Below the pieces are notes generated by a model, which had not been told where the DNA came from, searched no databases, and worked only from the letters and a program-made list of their open reading frames with translations. A stretch of DNA of 64,000 nt. It comes from Actibacterium lipolyticum. GTDB lineage: Bacteria > Pseudomonadota > Alphaproteobacteria > Rhodobacterales > Rhodobacteraceae. This document shows, one piece after another, positions 35,937-45,378 of this stretch. The first letter of the stretch is position 1. Each line of letters starts with the position of its first letter. The stretch is from NCBI RefSeq assembly GCF_900184935.1, contig NZ_FXYE01000004.1, positions 55,264 through 119,263 of the forward strand. Reading direction: 5' to 3'. The position numbers and the translations under genes were made by a program.

Positions 35937-37426
35937 CACATCACCGCCCCGATTTGCCACGGCACAAATTCATAATCACCCAGCCCCTGCTGTTCAGACT
36001 TAGACTGTTCACCCGACGCCATGCGCAGCCACATCTGGTAAATCTCGCGGCCCACCTCTTCGACAGAGGCCCCTTCGGACAAGATACGCCCGGCGTTCAC
36101 GTCCATATCTTCGGACAATCGGTTGAACATTTCCGAATTCGTCGCGACCTTCATCGATGGCGACGGCTTTGCGCCAAAGGCCGACCCGCGCCCTGTCGTA
36201 AAGCACACCAAGTTGCACCCGCTGGCGATCTGCCCCGTGACGGATGCGGGGTCATATCCGGGACTGTCCATAAAGGTGAAACCCTTGGCCGTAACTGGTT
36301 CGGCGTATTTATAGACCCCCATCAACGGCGTCGTGCCACCCTTGGCCACCGCACCTAAGGACTTTTCCAAAATCGTGGTCAGCCCGCCTTTTTTGTTCCC
36401 CGGACTTGGATTGTTATCCATCGAGCCGCGATTGCGCGCGGTGTAATCCTCCCACCAGTGGATCAGGTCGATCAGTTTGTCGCCGGTTTCGCGATTGGTT
36501 GCGCGGGCAGTCAGTTGGTGTTCGGCGCCGTAAACCTCGGGCGTTTCGGCCAGAACGCCGGTCCCGCCCTGCGCAACCAACAGATCACAAGCATAGCCAA
36601 CGGCGGGGTTCGCAGTGATCCCCGACCACGCATCCGACCCACCGCATTGAAGTGCGACCATCAGTTCGCCGGCGGGGCAAGGTTCACGTTTAACGTCGTT
36701 CACGACAGGCAGCATCGCGTTGATCTTGTCGATGCCCATCTCCACGGTGCGGCGCAACCCGCCCACATCCTGAATGTTCATCGTCTGGAACAAAGGACCG
36801 GGTGTCAGGCCGTAAGCCTCCACCAACCAGTCGATTTGCATCATCTCGCACCCCAACCCGGCCAGCAGAACGCCCCCGCAGTTCGGATTGCGGGCATAGC
36901 CCCACAGGGTGCGTTGCAACACCTCAAACCCGGTGCCGTCGCCGCCGATCGCACAACCCGTGCCATGCACAAAGGCAACGACGCCATCAACGTTGGGATA
37001 GGCCGCCAACCGCTCGGGCGTGAAATGCGCCGCGATCTGACGGGCCGCGGTAGCTGAACAATTCACGCTTGTCAGCACAGCGATATAGTTACGCGTTCCA
37101 ACCCGCCCTGTCGCGCGACGGTAGCCCATGAAGGTGTCGGTCGTTTCCGCAGGCGCAACCGGACGCAGGTTGGTGCCGTATTCATAGGCGACATCGACCG
37201 CGCGGAATTCAAGGTTGTGGGTATGCACATGGCACCCCGCCGCGATGTCTTTGGACGCATAGCCGATCACGGTCGAATACTTCAGCACCGGTTCGCCCTT
37301 GGCGATGTCACAGGTCGCCATCTTGTGGCCACGCGAGATCAGCTCTGCCGCGCTATCGTCGCCTACTTGCAACGGAACCGCCGCCGTCACCACGTTATCA
37401 ACGTCTGACAACCGAATGGTTTTCAT
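35936..37426 (-). CDS. uxaA: UxaA-family altronate/galactarate dehydratase
   Basis: A 496-residue dehydratase with an N-terminal SAF domain (about 1-90) and a C-terminal UxaA/GarD domain. GCAIGGDGTGFEVLQRTLWGYA and LQCGGSDAWSGITANPA are characteristic, with Cys residues for an iron site. Altronate dehydratase makes 2-keto-3-deoxygluconate from the galacturonate branch. Its presence in a C4 tetronate operon is unusual, so it may act on altronate or a related acid. The start at 37426 lies 4 bp after the otnC stop. Confidence 0.88.
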   Translation of the reverse strand: MKTIRLSDVDNVVTAAVPLQVGDDSAAELISRGHKMATCDIAKGEPVLKYSTVIGYASKDIAAGCHVHTHNLEFRAVDVAYEYGTNLRPVAPAETTDTFMGYRRATGRVGTRNYIAVLTSVNCSATAARQIAAHFTPERLAAYPNVDGVVAFVHGTGCAIGGDGTGFEVLQRTLWGYARNPNCGGVLLAGLGCEMMQIDWLVEAYGLTPGPLFQTMNIQDVGGLRRTVEMGIDKINAMLPVVNDVKREPCPAGELMVALQCGGSDAWSGITANPAVGYACDLLVAQGGTGVLAETPEVYGAEHQLTARATNRETGDKLIDLIHWWEDYTARNRGSMDNNPSPGNKKGGLTTILEKSLGAVAKGGTTPLMGVYKYAEPVTAKGFTFMDSPGYDPASVTGQIASGCNLVCFTTGRGSAFGAKPSPSMKVATNSEMFNRLSEDMDVNAGRILSEGASVEEVGREIYQMWLRMASGEQSKSEQQGLGDYEFVPWQIGAVM

Positions 37427-37430
37427 GCGT

Positions 37431-38078
37431 TTACTCCCAATCCACGTCGAAACGCGTGACGATATCTTGGACCTGGGCATCGCTTAGCGCTCGGCGCGGA
37501 AGGCCGCGCGTCAACAGTGCCAGCCGCGCGGTATCTTCCAATTCTTCGATGGCGTAACAGGCCGCTTCGACATCCTTGCCCGCGACCACCGGCCCGTGGT
37601 TGGCCAGCATCACCGCGCTGCGTTTGCCCGCCAACCCGCGCACCGCATCCCCCATCGCCGGATCACCGGGCAGGAACACGGGCAGCAGCTTGACCTTACC
37701 CAGCTTCATGATTGCATAAGGCGTAAGCGGAGGCAGGAAATTATCTGGATCGGTATCTTCCAGCATCGATAGGGCAACCGAATGACACGAATGCAGATGC
37801 ACCACCGCCCCTGCCGTACTGCGCGTTTCGTAAAACGCACTGTGCAGCGGCATTTCCTTGGTCGGCTTGTCACCGCCAACATGGCGACCTTGCGCATCGA
37901 ACAACGACAACCGCCCCGGATCCAACCGGCCAAAGCTAGACCCAGTCGGCGTAACCAACAGCCCGCCATCAGCTGTCCGGGCCGAAATGTTACCGCTGGA
38001 TCCGCCAGTCAGGCCACGGTCAAACATCGATTTGGCCAGGGTGCAGATCAGCTCCCGCAGGGTGGCGTCGGTGCTCAT
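37431..38078 (-). CDS. otnC: OtnC, 3-oxo-tetronate-4-phosphate decarboxylase
   Basis: A 215-residue class II aldolase/FucA-fold enzyme. Metal-binding His94/His96 (VHLHSCHS), Glu75 and a later His in LANHGPVV are present. It decarboxylates 3-oxo-tetronate 4-phosphate to dihydroxyacetone phosphate. The ATG overlaps the otnK stop (ATGA), which secures pairing with the kinase. Confidence 0.9.
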   Translation of the reverse strand: MSTDATLRELICTLAKSMFDRGLTGGSSGNISARTADGGLLVTPTGSSFGRLDPGRLSLFDAQGRHVGGDKPTKEMPLHSAFYETRSTAGAVVHLHSCHSVALSMLEDTDPDNFLPPLTPYAIMKLGKVKLLPVFLPGDPAMGDAVRGLAGKRSAVMLANHGPVVAGKDVEAACYAIEELEDTARLALLTRGLPRRALSDAQVQDIVTRFDVDWE

Positions 38079-39322
38079 ATCTTATCCAGTTTTTCTAGGG
38101 CGGTGGCAAAGAAGCCTTCGTCGCCAAAGTTGCCGGACTTCAACGCCAAGGCAATCGGGGTTTTGCCGCTTTTACAAAAACACCACGGCACGCCCGGCGC
38201 GATTTCTGGCCCGATATCAAGCCGATCAACCTTTAACGCCTGCGTCACCGCGCCCGAGGTTTCGCCCCCCGCAACAACAAACCGGCGCACACCGTTACCA
38301 AGCGCCGCAGACGCGATTTCCGCCAGTGCATCTTCGACGATTGCGCCCGCTTTTTCGCGGCCCAATGCCTCTTGTGCGGCACGAACGGCATCGGGGGCAG
38401 CGGTGGCATAGATCAGGGGTACGCCGGATTGCTGCACCAGCCAGTCCAACACCGGTTGAATACCATCCCGCGCCAAGGTCAGCGGGTCGAGTTGATAGGA
38501 CGGCGCAGTCTTCGAATAGGCCGCGACCTGCGCCTGCGTCATCGCAGAACACGATCCGGAAAGGATCAGGCCGTTACCCTCCGGAACCTGCCACGCAGCG
38601 TTGCCGCCATCGTCATCCAACACGCCCGCCGCCCGGTACAGGTCGGGCAAAGGCATTGCGATTGCGCTGCCGCCCGTCATCAACGGCATGTCCTGACAGG
38701 CGGTCGCGATGGTTGTCAGGTCTTCATCCGCAACGGCATCTACGATCACATGGGCACCCAAATCCGCCAACTTGCCCTGCACGGCTTGCGGCCCCTTGGC
38801 GACCGTCAAGCGGTCCACCAAGCCGACATCGCCGGTGACCTGAGGTTCCAGAAGCCGCATCAAGTTGCTGTCGCGCATCGGCGTCAGGGGGTGGTTGCGC
38901 ATCGGGCTTTCGGCCAATGGCTGCTGCCCGACAAACAGATTGCCCATAAAGATCGAGCGGCCATTTTCCGGAAAAGCCGGGCAATAGATGGTCTGATCCG
39001 CCTTAAGCCGCGCCATCAAAGCCTCGGCCACCGGTCCGATGTTACCTTCCGCCGTTGAATCAAAGGTGGAACAGTATTTCCAAAAAAACCGGCTGGCCCC
39101 GGCCTGCTGCAACCATTCCAAAGCCGCCAGCGCCTGTTCAACGGCTTCCGCAACCGGCACGGTGCGGATTTTCAGGGCAATCACCTCGAACGGGGCGGCG
39201 GCGTCAACGGGGCCGTCGGGCACGCCGATACGCAGGGAAACGCGCGCACCACTGCGGGCCAGCAACCCGGCAAGGTCTGTCGCGCCGGTGAAATCATCGG
39301 CAATCGCGCCAAATAGAGCCAT
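38075..39322 (-). CDS. otnK: OtnK, 3-oxo-tetronate kinase (DUF1537)
   Basis: A 415-residue DUF1537 kinase. IADDFTGATDLAGLLA (DDFTGA at 9-14) opens the substrate domain, and VVAGGETSGAVTQAL forms the C-terminal nucleotide-binding region. It phosphorylates 3-oxo-tetronate with ATP. Gene order ltnD-otnK-otnC-uxaA-otnI leaves little doubt of the C4 acid route. A second DUF1537 kinase at 55 kb belongs to the apionate module. Confidence 0.92.
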   Translation of the reverse strand: MALFGAIADDFTGATDLAGLLARSGARVSLRIGVPDGPVDAAAPFEVIALKIRTVPVAEAVEQALAALEWLQQAGASRFFWKYCSTFDSTAEGNIGPVAEALMARLKADQTIYCPAFPENGRSIFMGNLFVGQQPLAESPMRNHPLTPMRDSNLMRLLEPQVTGDVGLVDRLTVAKGPQAVQGKLADLGAHVIVDAVADEDLTTIATACQDMPLMTGGSAIAMPLPDLYRAAGVLDDDGGNAAWQVPEGNGLILSGSCSAMTQAQVAAYSKTAPSYQLDPLTLARDGIQPVLDWLVQQSGVPLIYATAAPDAVRAAQEALGREKAGAIVEDALAEIASAALGNGVRRFVVAGGETSGAVTQALKVDRLDIGPEIAPGVPWCFCKSGKTPIALALKSGNFGDEGFFATALEKLDKI

Positions 39323-39325
39323 GGA

Positions 39326-40225
39326 TCAGCCCTCGCCCGGAAGGGTCAGACCAGCGTTGCGGGCATAAACCTTTGCCACCGCCGCATCATCCTCTTTCCC
39401 CAGACCGGAACCCGACGCCGCCAGATATTGCTGCAACGCCGCCGCCGTGATCGGCGCGCTGAACTTCGCGTCTTTGGCGATATCAAGAACGATCCCAAGG
39501 TCTTTGGGCCAGATATCAACCGCGCTTAGCGGTGTGTAATCGCCTGCAATCACATGCGGCGCGCGGCTTTCCAGCGCCCAACTGGTGCCCGCGCATTGGC
39601 GGATCACCTCTAGGAATTTTGCAGGTTCGACGCCTTGCGAGATGCCAAAGGTTATCGCCTCGGCCATGGCCGCGATTTGGATGCCGACCAGCATCTGGTT
39701 GACCGCCTTCATCGAAGACCCGGCCCCAACCTGATCGCCCATGTCGAACACCTTTTCAGACATCGCCTCCAACGCAGGGCCAGCTTTTTCAAATGCAGCG
39801 GGCGAACCCGCGGCAAGGATGGAAAGCGAGCCATCGCCCGCGCGGATCGTGCCGCCAGAAACAGGCGCATCAAGGTAGTGCAGGCCCAGCTCTTCGCACC
39901 GGCGCGCCATTTCACGGGCGAATTCCGGGGCAACCGTCGCGCAGATCACAACCGCAGTGCCGGGCGACAGGCGCGAAGCGATCCCGTTTTCGCCAAACAG
40001 CACAGATTCCGTTTGCGCCGCGTTCACGACAACCACAACAACAGCGTCCAAAGTTGCGGCGACATCGTCAAATTCGCCCTCAGCCCCACCAGCGGCACGG
40101 AAGCGCGCCACGGCATCTGGGTTTACGTCATACCCATGCGTTGTCAGCCCCGCACGAACCAACGCGCCAGCCATGCCAAACCCCATCGCCCCAAGGCCAA
40201 AAATCGCAACTGTCGTGTTTGCCAT
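39326..40225 (-). CDS. ltnD: LtnD, L-threonate dehydrogenase
   Basis: A 299-residue 3-hydroxyisobutyrate-dehydrogenase-type enzyme. The NAD loop GLGAMGFGM is at 10-18, DAPVSGGTIRAGDGSL is the substrate loop, and GAGSSMKAVNQMLVG holds the catalytic Lys. It oxidises L-threonate to 2-oxo-tetronate. The start at 40225 gives the standard MANTTVAIFGLG; the longer frame runs through the operator. It is first in the operon, with the palindrome at 40254 just upstream. Confidence 0.88.
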   Translation of the reverse strand: MANTTVAIFGLGAMGFGMAGALVRAGLTTHGYDVNPDAVARFRAAGGAEGEFDDVAATLDAVVVVVVNAAQTESVLFGENGIASRLSPGTAVVICATVAPEFAREMARRCEELGLHYLDAPVSGGTIRAGDGSLSILAAGSPAAFEKAGPALEAMSEKVFDMGDQVGAGSSMKAVNQMLVGIQIAAMAEAITFGISQGVEPAKFLEVIRQCAGTSWALESRAPHVIAGDYTPLSAVDIWPKDLGIVLDIAKDAKFSAPITAAALQQYLAASGSGLGKEDDAAVAKVYARNAGLTLPGEG

Positions 40226-40253
40226 GTGCTCCCCCCACTCTGATCGTGAAAAA

Positions 40254-40263
40254 TGGTATACCA
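40254..40263. promoter_or_regulatory. UxuR/ExuR-like operator 3 (ltnD / cycloisomerase-like)
   Basis: TGGTATACCA, a perfect 10-bp palindrome 29 bp before the ltnD start and 97 bp before the divergent enolase-superfamily gene. It is well placed to repress both. Confidence 0.7.
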
Positions 40264-40359
40264 AAAAAACTTGCAAGCCAAGCAGCTAAGCGTGAAGATG
40301 ATTTCGTTTTTACGCAGCGCGGATTTAACCCCAGACCACTGTTTCGAAAGGCATCCAAG

Positions 40360-41526
40360 ATGAAGATCACACGCGTTAAAAGCCATGTTCTTCAATATGA
40401 TATGCCCGATGAGCTGGGATATTCGCAGCAGTATTACGCCAAGCGAACCGCCCATCTGGTAAAGGTTGAAACCGACGAAGGCGTCACCGGATGGGGCGAA
40501 TGTTTTGGCCCTGGCGCGATTGCGGTTGCGAACAAGGGCATCGTCGAAGGGGTCATTCAGCCGATGATCCTTGGGATGGACCCGCTTGATCGGGATGTGA
40601 TCTGGCACAAGGCCTACAACCTGATGCGAGATCACGGGCAAAAGGGGATGCCGCTGCAATCTCTTTCGGGCGTCGATATTGCGCTGTGGGATATTGCGGG
40701 CAAGGTTGCCGGGCTGCCATTGCACAAGCTGATTGGCGGCGCGCATCGCACCTCTGTCCCGGCATATGGCTATGGGATGATGCTGAAACGTGAAAGCCTT
40801 GCCGACCACATCGCACGCTTCAAGGACGAGGCCGCAGCGATCCGCGACATGGGCTTTGCGGCCACCAAAATGAAGGTTGGGCTGGGCGCACGCGATGACG
40901 TGAAACTTTGCGCCGCTGTGCGCGACGGCATCGGCCCCGATTTCGATTTCATGGTGGATGCCAACCACTGCTACAACACGCCCGACGCCTTCTATGTTGG
41001 CCGCGCGTTAGATGAACTGGGCGCCTATTGGTTCGAAGAACCCGTCGCGCCCGAAGATTTGGATGGATATCGCGACCTTCGTGCGGGGCTAAGCGTGAAT
41101 ATTTCAGGCGGCGAGGCTGAATTTAACCGCTGGGGCTGGCGTGCGATCCTTGAAAACCGCGGGCTCGACATCGCTCAGCCAGAGGTTTGCGCGCTTGGCG
41201 GAATATCCGAATACTTGCGGGTGCTGGCGCTGTGCCACGCGCATTTCACGCCTGTTATCAACCACGTCTGGGGGTCAGCGGTCGCCGTGGCGACGAACCT
41301 ACAACTGCTTGCCGCGATGCCACCCCTGCCCGGCGGGCTGCACCCACAAGAGCCGATGTTGGAATTCGACACCACCGATAACAAATTCCGCGATGAGCTT
41401 TTGACCACCCCATTGGACATTCAGGGGCAAGTCGCGCGCTCGGGACGTGTGGCGGTGCCCGACGCACCCGGTATTGGCGTCACGCCTGACCCGGCGATGT
41501 TGAAACGGTTCGCGATTGGCGCTTAG
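40360..41526 (+). CDS. Enolase-superfamily protein, D-galactarolactone cycloisomerase-like
   Basis: A 388-residue mandelate-racemase-type enzyme. Lys170/Lys172, Asp200, Asn202, Glu226, Glu252 and His302 (NHVWGS) occupy the active-site positions. The C-terminal LEFDTTDNKFRDELL block and overall layout resemble Gci of Agrobacterium, which opens galactarolactone to a keto-deoxy acid in galacturonate oxidation. A sugar-acid dehydratase is the alternative. The ATG at 40360 was chosen; the open frame upstream runs 567 bp into ltnD. It converges on the SDR gene with a 4-bp overlap. Confidence 0.8.
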   Translation: MKITRVKSHVLQYDMPDELGYSQQYYAKRTAHLVKVETDEGVTGWGECFGPGAIAVANKGIVEGVIQPMILGMDPLDRDVIWHKAYNLMRDHGQKGMPLQSLSGVDIALWDIAGKVAGLPLHKLIGGAHRTSVPAYGYGMMLKRESLADHIARFKDEAAAIRDMGFAATKMKVGLGARDDVKLCAAVRDGIGPDFDFMVDANHCYNTPDAFYVGRALDELGAYWFEEPVAPEDLDGYRDLRAGLSVNISGGEAEFNRWGWRAILENRGLDIAQPEVCALGGISEYLRVLALCHAHFTPVINHVWGSAVAVATNLQLLAAMPPLPGGLHPQEPMLEFDTTDNKFRDELLTTPLDIQGQVARSGRVAVPDAPGIGVTPDPAMLKRFAIGA

Positions 41527-42251
41527 TACGTCGCGCGACCACCCGACAGGTCAAACACCCCGCCCGTGGTGAACGAATTTTCAGGGGACGCGATCCACAC
41601 GATCATTTTTGCGGCCTCTTCGACCTCTAAGAACCGGCCACGGGGGATTTTTGAAAGCATATAGTCGATGTGCTCTTGGCTCATCTGATCGAAGATGCGG
41701 GTACGGGCGGCGGCAGGTGTCACGCAGTTCACCGCGATATCCAACCCGGCCAGTTCCTTGCCCAGCGATTTCGTCAGCCCGATCACCCCAGCCTTCGATG
41801 CGGAATAGGCAGAGGCGTTCGGGTTCCCCTCTTTCCCGGCGATAGAGGCGACATTTACAATGCGGCCATACCCTTGTGATTTCATCCCGGGTACGCAGGT
41901 TTTGTTCACATAGAATGTGCCGTTCAGGTTAATGTCGATCACCTTGTGCCAGGCGTCGATGTCGTAATCTTCGACGGTCGCGTTGGGGCCCGCGATCCCG
42001 GCGCTGTTCACAACAATCGTTGGAACGCCGACCTGATCACAGGTCGCCAAATAAGCCGCCTGAACCGATGCTAGGTCGGCAATGTTGCATTCAATCGCGG
42101 TGCCCTTGCCATTCAGCCCGGCCATTGCGGCATCGTTCGCTGGGTCAATGTCCCAGCTTACAACCCGCACGCCTCGTTTGACCAAAAGCTGAGCAACGGC
42201 AAAGCCGATGCCCTGCGCGCCCCCGGTCACAACCGCAACTTGACCTTCCAT
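41523..42251 (-). CDS. SDR-family oxidoreductase
   Basis: A 242-residue SDR. TGGAQGIG binds the cofactor and YSASK is the active site. FTTGGVFDLSGGRATY ends the protein. Similar SDRs act on 2-keto-3-deoxy acids or as sugar dehydrogenases. It is last in an operon after the IlvD-type dehydratase and another SDR, so oxidation of the dehydratase product or its precursor is plausible. Confidence 0.84.
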   Translation of the reverse strand: MEGQVAVVTGGAQGIGFAVAQLLVKRGVRVVSWDIDPANDAAMAGLNGKGTAIECNIADLASVQAAYLATCDQVGVPTIVVNSAGIAGPNATVEDYDIDAWHKVIDINLNGTFYVNKTCVPGMKSQGYGRIVNVASIAGKEGNPNASAYSASKAGVIGLTKSLGKELAGLDIAVNCVTPAAARTRIFDQMSQEHIDYMLSKIPRGRFLEVEEAAKMIVWIASPENSFTTGGVFDLSGGRATY

Positions 42252-42272
42252 TTGCCGCCCCCCGTTTGCCGG

Positions 42273-43004
42273 TTATCCGCGCCCAATATAGGGCATGTTG
42301 GTTGCCATGACGGTCATGAACTGCACGTTCGCCTCTAGAGGAAGCGAGGCCATTTGCAGCACCGAATTGGCCACATGCTTCACATCCATCACAGGTTCAA
42401 TTGCCGTTGACCCGTCGGCCTGTGGCACGCCCTTGGTCATCTTTTCCGCCATGTCCGTCAGCGCGTTACCGATGTCGATCTGCCCGCAAGCAATGCTAAA
42501 CGGGCGCCCATCCAACGAAAGCGAACGTGTCAGCCCGGTGATCGCATGTTTGGACGCCGTGTAAGGCGCCGAACCCCAGCGCGGCACATAGGCAGACACC
42601 GACCCGTTATTGATGATCCGCCCACCCTGAGGGTCCTGTTTGCGCATCTGCCCAAACGCGGCACGTGCGGCGATGAAGGCCCCCATTACGTTCACGTCCA
42701 ACAGGTTGCGAATGTCAGCCACGGCCAGTTCATCAATCGGCGCGCCACCAAGGCTGACACCTGCGTTGTTGAACAGCGCGTCAATGCGGCCCCAGTGGTT
42801 GGCGGCCTTGGCGAAGGCGGCGTCAACGTCCGCCTCATCCGTCACATCGCAGGGCAGGCACAGCGCGTCACTGTCACCCGCGGTTTCAGCCAAGGGCCCT
42901 TCGCGGCGGCCAACAAGCCCAACCTGCCAGCCAGCTTCGATAAATGCATTTGCCGTGGCGCGGCCTACGCCGCTGCCAGCGCCGGTAATAATAATCGATG
43001 GCAT
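42273..43004 (-). CDS. SDR-family oxidoreductase
   Basis: A 243-residue SDR with TGAGSGVG and YTASK motifs, but an atypical C-terminus (VQFMTVMATNMPYIGRG) lacking the usual VDGG. AAGGAG precedes the ATG at 43004. It lies 11 bp after the IlvD-type dehydratase and 21 bp before the next SDR. Substrate is unknown; two consecutive SDRs suggest a redox isomerisation. Confidence 0.82.
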   Translation of the reverse strand: MPSIIITGAGSGVGRATANAFIEAGWQVGLVGRREGPLAETAGDSDALCLPCDVTDEADVDAAFAKAANHWGRIDALFNNAGVSLGGAPIDELAVADIRNLLDVNVMGAFIAARAAFGQMRKQDPQGGRIINNGSVSAYVPRWGSAPYTASKHAITGLTRSLSLDGRPFSIACGQIDIGNALTDMAEKMTKGVPQADGSTAIEPVMDVKHVANSVLQMASLPLEANVQFMTVMATNMPYIGRG

Positions 43005-43015
43005 CGGAATTCTCC

Positions 43016-44797
43016 TTAGTGGTTATCGCGCGGCAAATCGCCCGCGATGCGCTGATACGCCGTGGCCAGTTCAAGGCAGCCACCTTCGGCCAATTGGCCG
43101 ACATGCGTGCGATAGATTTCTTGCCACGGGGTCTGGTGTTTGATCTCGGGCGCGACCCAAGCATCGCGCCGGGCCTGCCATTCCGCATCATCCACCACTG
43201 CATCAAGGGTCGAGACGTTAAGATCAAGCCGCACCCGATCACCCGTTTTCAACAGGGCAAGGCCGCCACCCACCACAGCCTCGGGCGAGGCGTTCAGGAT
43301 CGACGGGCTTTCCGATGTACCCGATTGCCGCCCATCGCCCACAGTGGGCAGGTGGTTGATGCCTTTGCGGATCAACGCGTCCGGCGGCTGCATATTCACC
43401 ACCTCGGCGGAACCGGGGTAGCCAACGCACCCAACGCCGCGAATGAACAGGACGGTTTCGTCATCAATGCCAAGACTGTCGTCGTTGATACGGTCGTGGT
43501 AATCCTCGGGCCCTTCGAAAACCACGGCACGGCCTTCAAAAATGCCTTCGGCACCCGGTTTTGACAGGAACCGCTGACGGAAATCAGGCGAAATAACCGA
43601 GGTTTTCATCAACGCTGAATCGAACAGGTTGCCCGACAGCACCAAGAACCCGGCGCGTTCGCGCATTGGGTCGCTAACCGGGCGGATCACGTTGGTGTCT
43701 TCGCTTTCCCATCCGTCCAGATTTTCAGCCATCGTCTGACCCGTCGCCGTAAGCGCGTCACCCTTTAACCGACCTGCCTTGGCCAATTCACCCATCACCG
43801 CTGGCACACCGCCAGCACGGTAAAAGCTTTCGCCAAGGAATTCACCGGCAGGCTGCATGTTGACCAAAAGCGGGGCGTCAAAGCCCACAGTCTCCCAATC
43901 CTTCACGGTCAGATCGACGCCTGCGTGGCGTGCGATGGCTTGAAGGTGGGGCGGCGCGTTGGTGGACCCACCGATGGCAGTGTTCACGACAATCGCGTTT
44001 TCAAACGCGGCGCGGGTCAGAATGTCGGATGGTTTCAGATCGTCCAGCACCATCTGAACGATCCGACGGCCCGTTTCATAGGCCATATTCATTCGTTCAC
44101 GGAACGGCGCGGGGATGGCGGACGAACCGGTCAGGGTCATGCCCAACGCCTCGGCCATGGCGTTCATCGTGCTGGCGGTGCCCATCGTGTTACAGTGACC
44201 CAACGAAGGGGCCGAGGCACAGGCGCGGCTGATAAATTCGTCATAATCGATCTCGCCTTCGGCCAGCAAACGGCGGCTTTCCCAGATGATCGTACCAGAC
44301 CCGGCGCGTTTACCTTTCCACCAACCATCCAGCATCGGGCCACCGTTCAGCGCAATCGCCGGAAGGTCCACGGTGGCAGCGCCCATCAGCATGGCCGGGG
44401 TCGTCTTGTCACAGCCGGTGGTCAGCACCACACCATCGATGGGATAACCATGCAGCACCTCAACCAACGACAGATAGGCAAGGTTCCGATCCAAAGCCGC
44501 CGTTGGCCGTTTGCCAGTTTCCTGAATGGGGTGCACCGGAAATTCCATCGGAATCCCGCCCGCGTCGCGAATGCCCGCTTTAACCCGGTCGGCCAGAAAA
44601 ACGTGGATCTTGTTGCACGGCGCAAGGTCGGAACCCGTTTGCGCCAGCCCGATGATCGGCCGTTCGCCCTGCAATTCGCCGCGGGTGTATTCCTGGTTCT
44701 GATATCGTTCCAGATACAGCGCGGTCATGCCGGGGTTGTTGGGGTTGTCGAACCATTCCTGAGACCGGAATCGTTTGTTTGCACGCGTGTTTGACAT
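43016..44797 (-). CDS. IlvD/EDD-family sugar-acid dehydratase
   Basis: A 593-residue Fe-S dehydratase. The three cluster-ligand Cys are Cys61, Cys129 (GCDKTTP) and Cys202 ([11 protein letters not shown]). Length and the [13 protein letters not shown] segment match pentonate/hexonate dehydratases (D-xylonate, L-arabinonate, gluconate), not branched-chain IlvD by context. It forms a 2-keto-3-deoxy acid. The start at 44797 follows GGGGGAGA; the frame upstream crosses the palindromic operator. Confidence 0.88.
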   Translation of the reverse strand: MSNTRANKRFRSQEWFDNPNNPGMTALYLERYQNQEYTRGELQGERPIIGLAQTGSDLAPCNKIHVFLADRVKAGIRDAGGIPMEFPVHPIQETGKRPTAALDRNLAYLSLVEVLHGYPIDGVVLTTGCDKTTPAMLMGAATVDLPAIALNGGPMLDGWWKGKRAGSGTIIWESRRLLAEGEIDYDEFISRACASAPSLGHCNTMGTASTMNAMAEALGMTLTGSSAIPAPFRERMNMAYETGRRIVQMVLDDLKPSDILTRAAFENAIVVNTAIGGSTNAPPHLQAIARHAGVDLTVKDWETVGFDAPLLVNMQPAGEFLGESFYRAGGVPAVMGELAKAGRLKGDALTATGQTMAENLDGWESEDTNVIRPVSDPMRERAGFLVLSGNLFDSALMKTSVISPDFRQRFLSKPGAEGIFEGRAVVFEGPEDYHDRINDDSLGIDDETVLFIRGVGCVGYPGSAEVVNMQPPDALIRKGINHLPTVGDGRQSGTSESPSILNASPEAVVGGGLALLKTGDRVRLDLNVSTLDAVVDDAEWQARRDAWVAPEIKHQTPWQEIYRTHVGQLAEGGCLELATAYQRIAGDLPRDNH

Positions 44798-44852
44798 GGT
44801 GTTCTCCCCCTTCCCCTGAGCGGATAGCGCAGGCTCTTGTCGTAAGCTGTCA

Positions 44853-44868
44853 ATTTGGTATACCAAAT
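44853..44868. promoter_or_regulatory. UxuR/ExuR-like operator 4 (IlvD-type / exported protein)
   Basis: ATTTGGTATACCAAAT, a perfect 16-bp palindrome and the closest match in the window to the E. coli UxuR/ExuR consensus. It lies between the IlvD-type dehydratase and the rightward exported-protein/RraA genes. Confidence 0.78.
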
Positions 44869-44894
44869 GCAAGAGAAATCAAATAGGGGCTGGC

Positions 44895-45368
44895 ATGTTA
44901 CATCGGATCGGACTTTTGATGGCGGCCTTTTTCATATCGTCGGGAGCATCCGCGCAGGTAGATATCGCCGATGCCGAAGCTTGCTTTGCGAAAGCGGTCA
45001 CCGACAACACAAACCCCGCCCCCTGTATCGATGCCGCGCAAAGCCTGTGCATGATCGACGCACAGGAAACACCCGCCGTTGCAACGCTTTGTTTTAACAA
45101 CGCAAAAGATAGCTGGTCAGGCGCGCTTGGCAGCCGCATCCAATCTTTCGTCGCCGACGCGGATGAGACGTTGGCCGCCGTCGCGCAGATCGAAACGAAA
45201 TACGATCTGCTTTCAAGCCTGATCCAATGCGACCGGATTGAGGAACTTTCCATCGCCGCGTCTGACATTCCGGGCGAGGAAATTGCGATGCAAAAATCGC
45301 GCTGTCAGTCCACCGCGTCGGGGCTGGCCTATATGCGCCTGTTCTTGCGCGCGCGTCAGAATCCATAA
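44895..45368 (+). CDS. Small exported protein of unknown function
   Basis: 157 residues. MLHRIGLLMAAFFISSGASA|QV is a clear signal peptide, giving a mature periplasmic protein of about 136 residues with several Cys (about 29, 44, 52, 67, plus two near 111 and 136) and a helical composition. The Cys pattern is faintly like the LprI/DUF1311 type, but I cannot assign a family. It lies 27 bp after the operator palindrome and 10 bp before the RraA-like gene, so it appears to be a member of the regulon. Confidence 0.65.
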   Translation: MLHRIGLLMAAFFISSGASAQVDIADAEACFAKAVTDNTNPAPCIDAAQSLCMIDAQETPAVATLCFNNAKDSWSGALGSRIQSFVADADETLAAVAQIETKYDLLSSLIQCDRIEELSIAASDIPGEEIAMQKSRCQSTASGLAYMRLFLRARQNP

Positions 45369-45378
45369 GGGCCATCCC

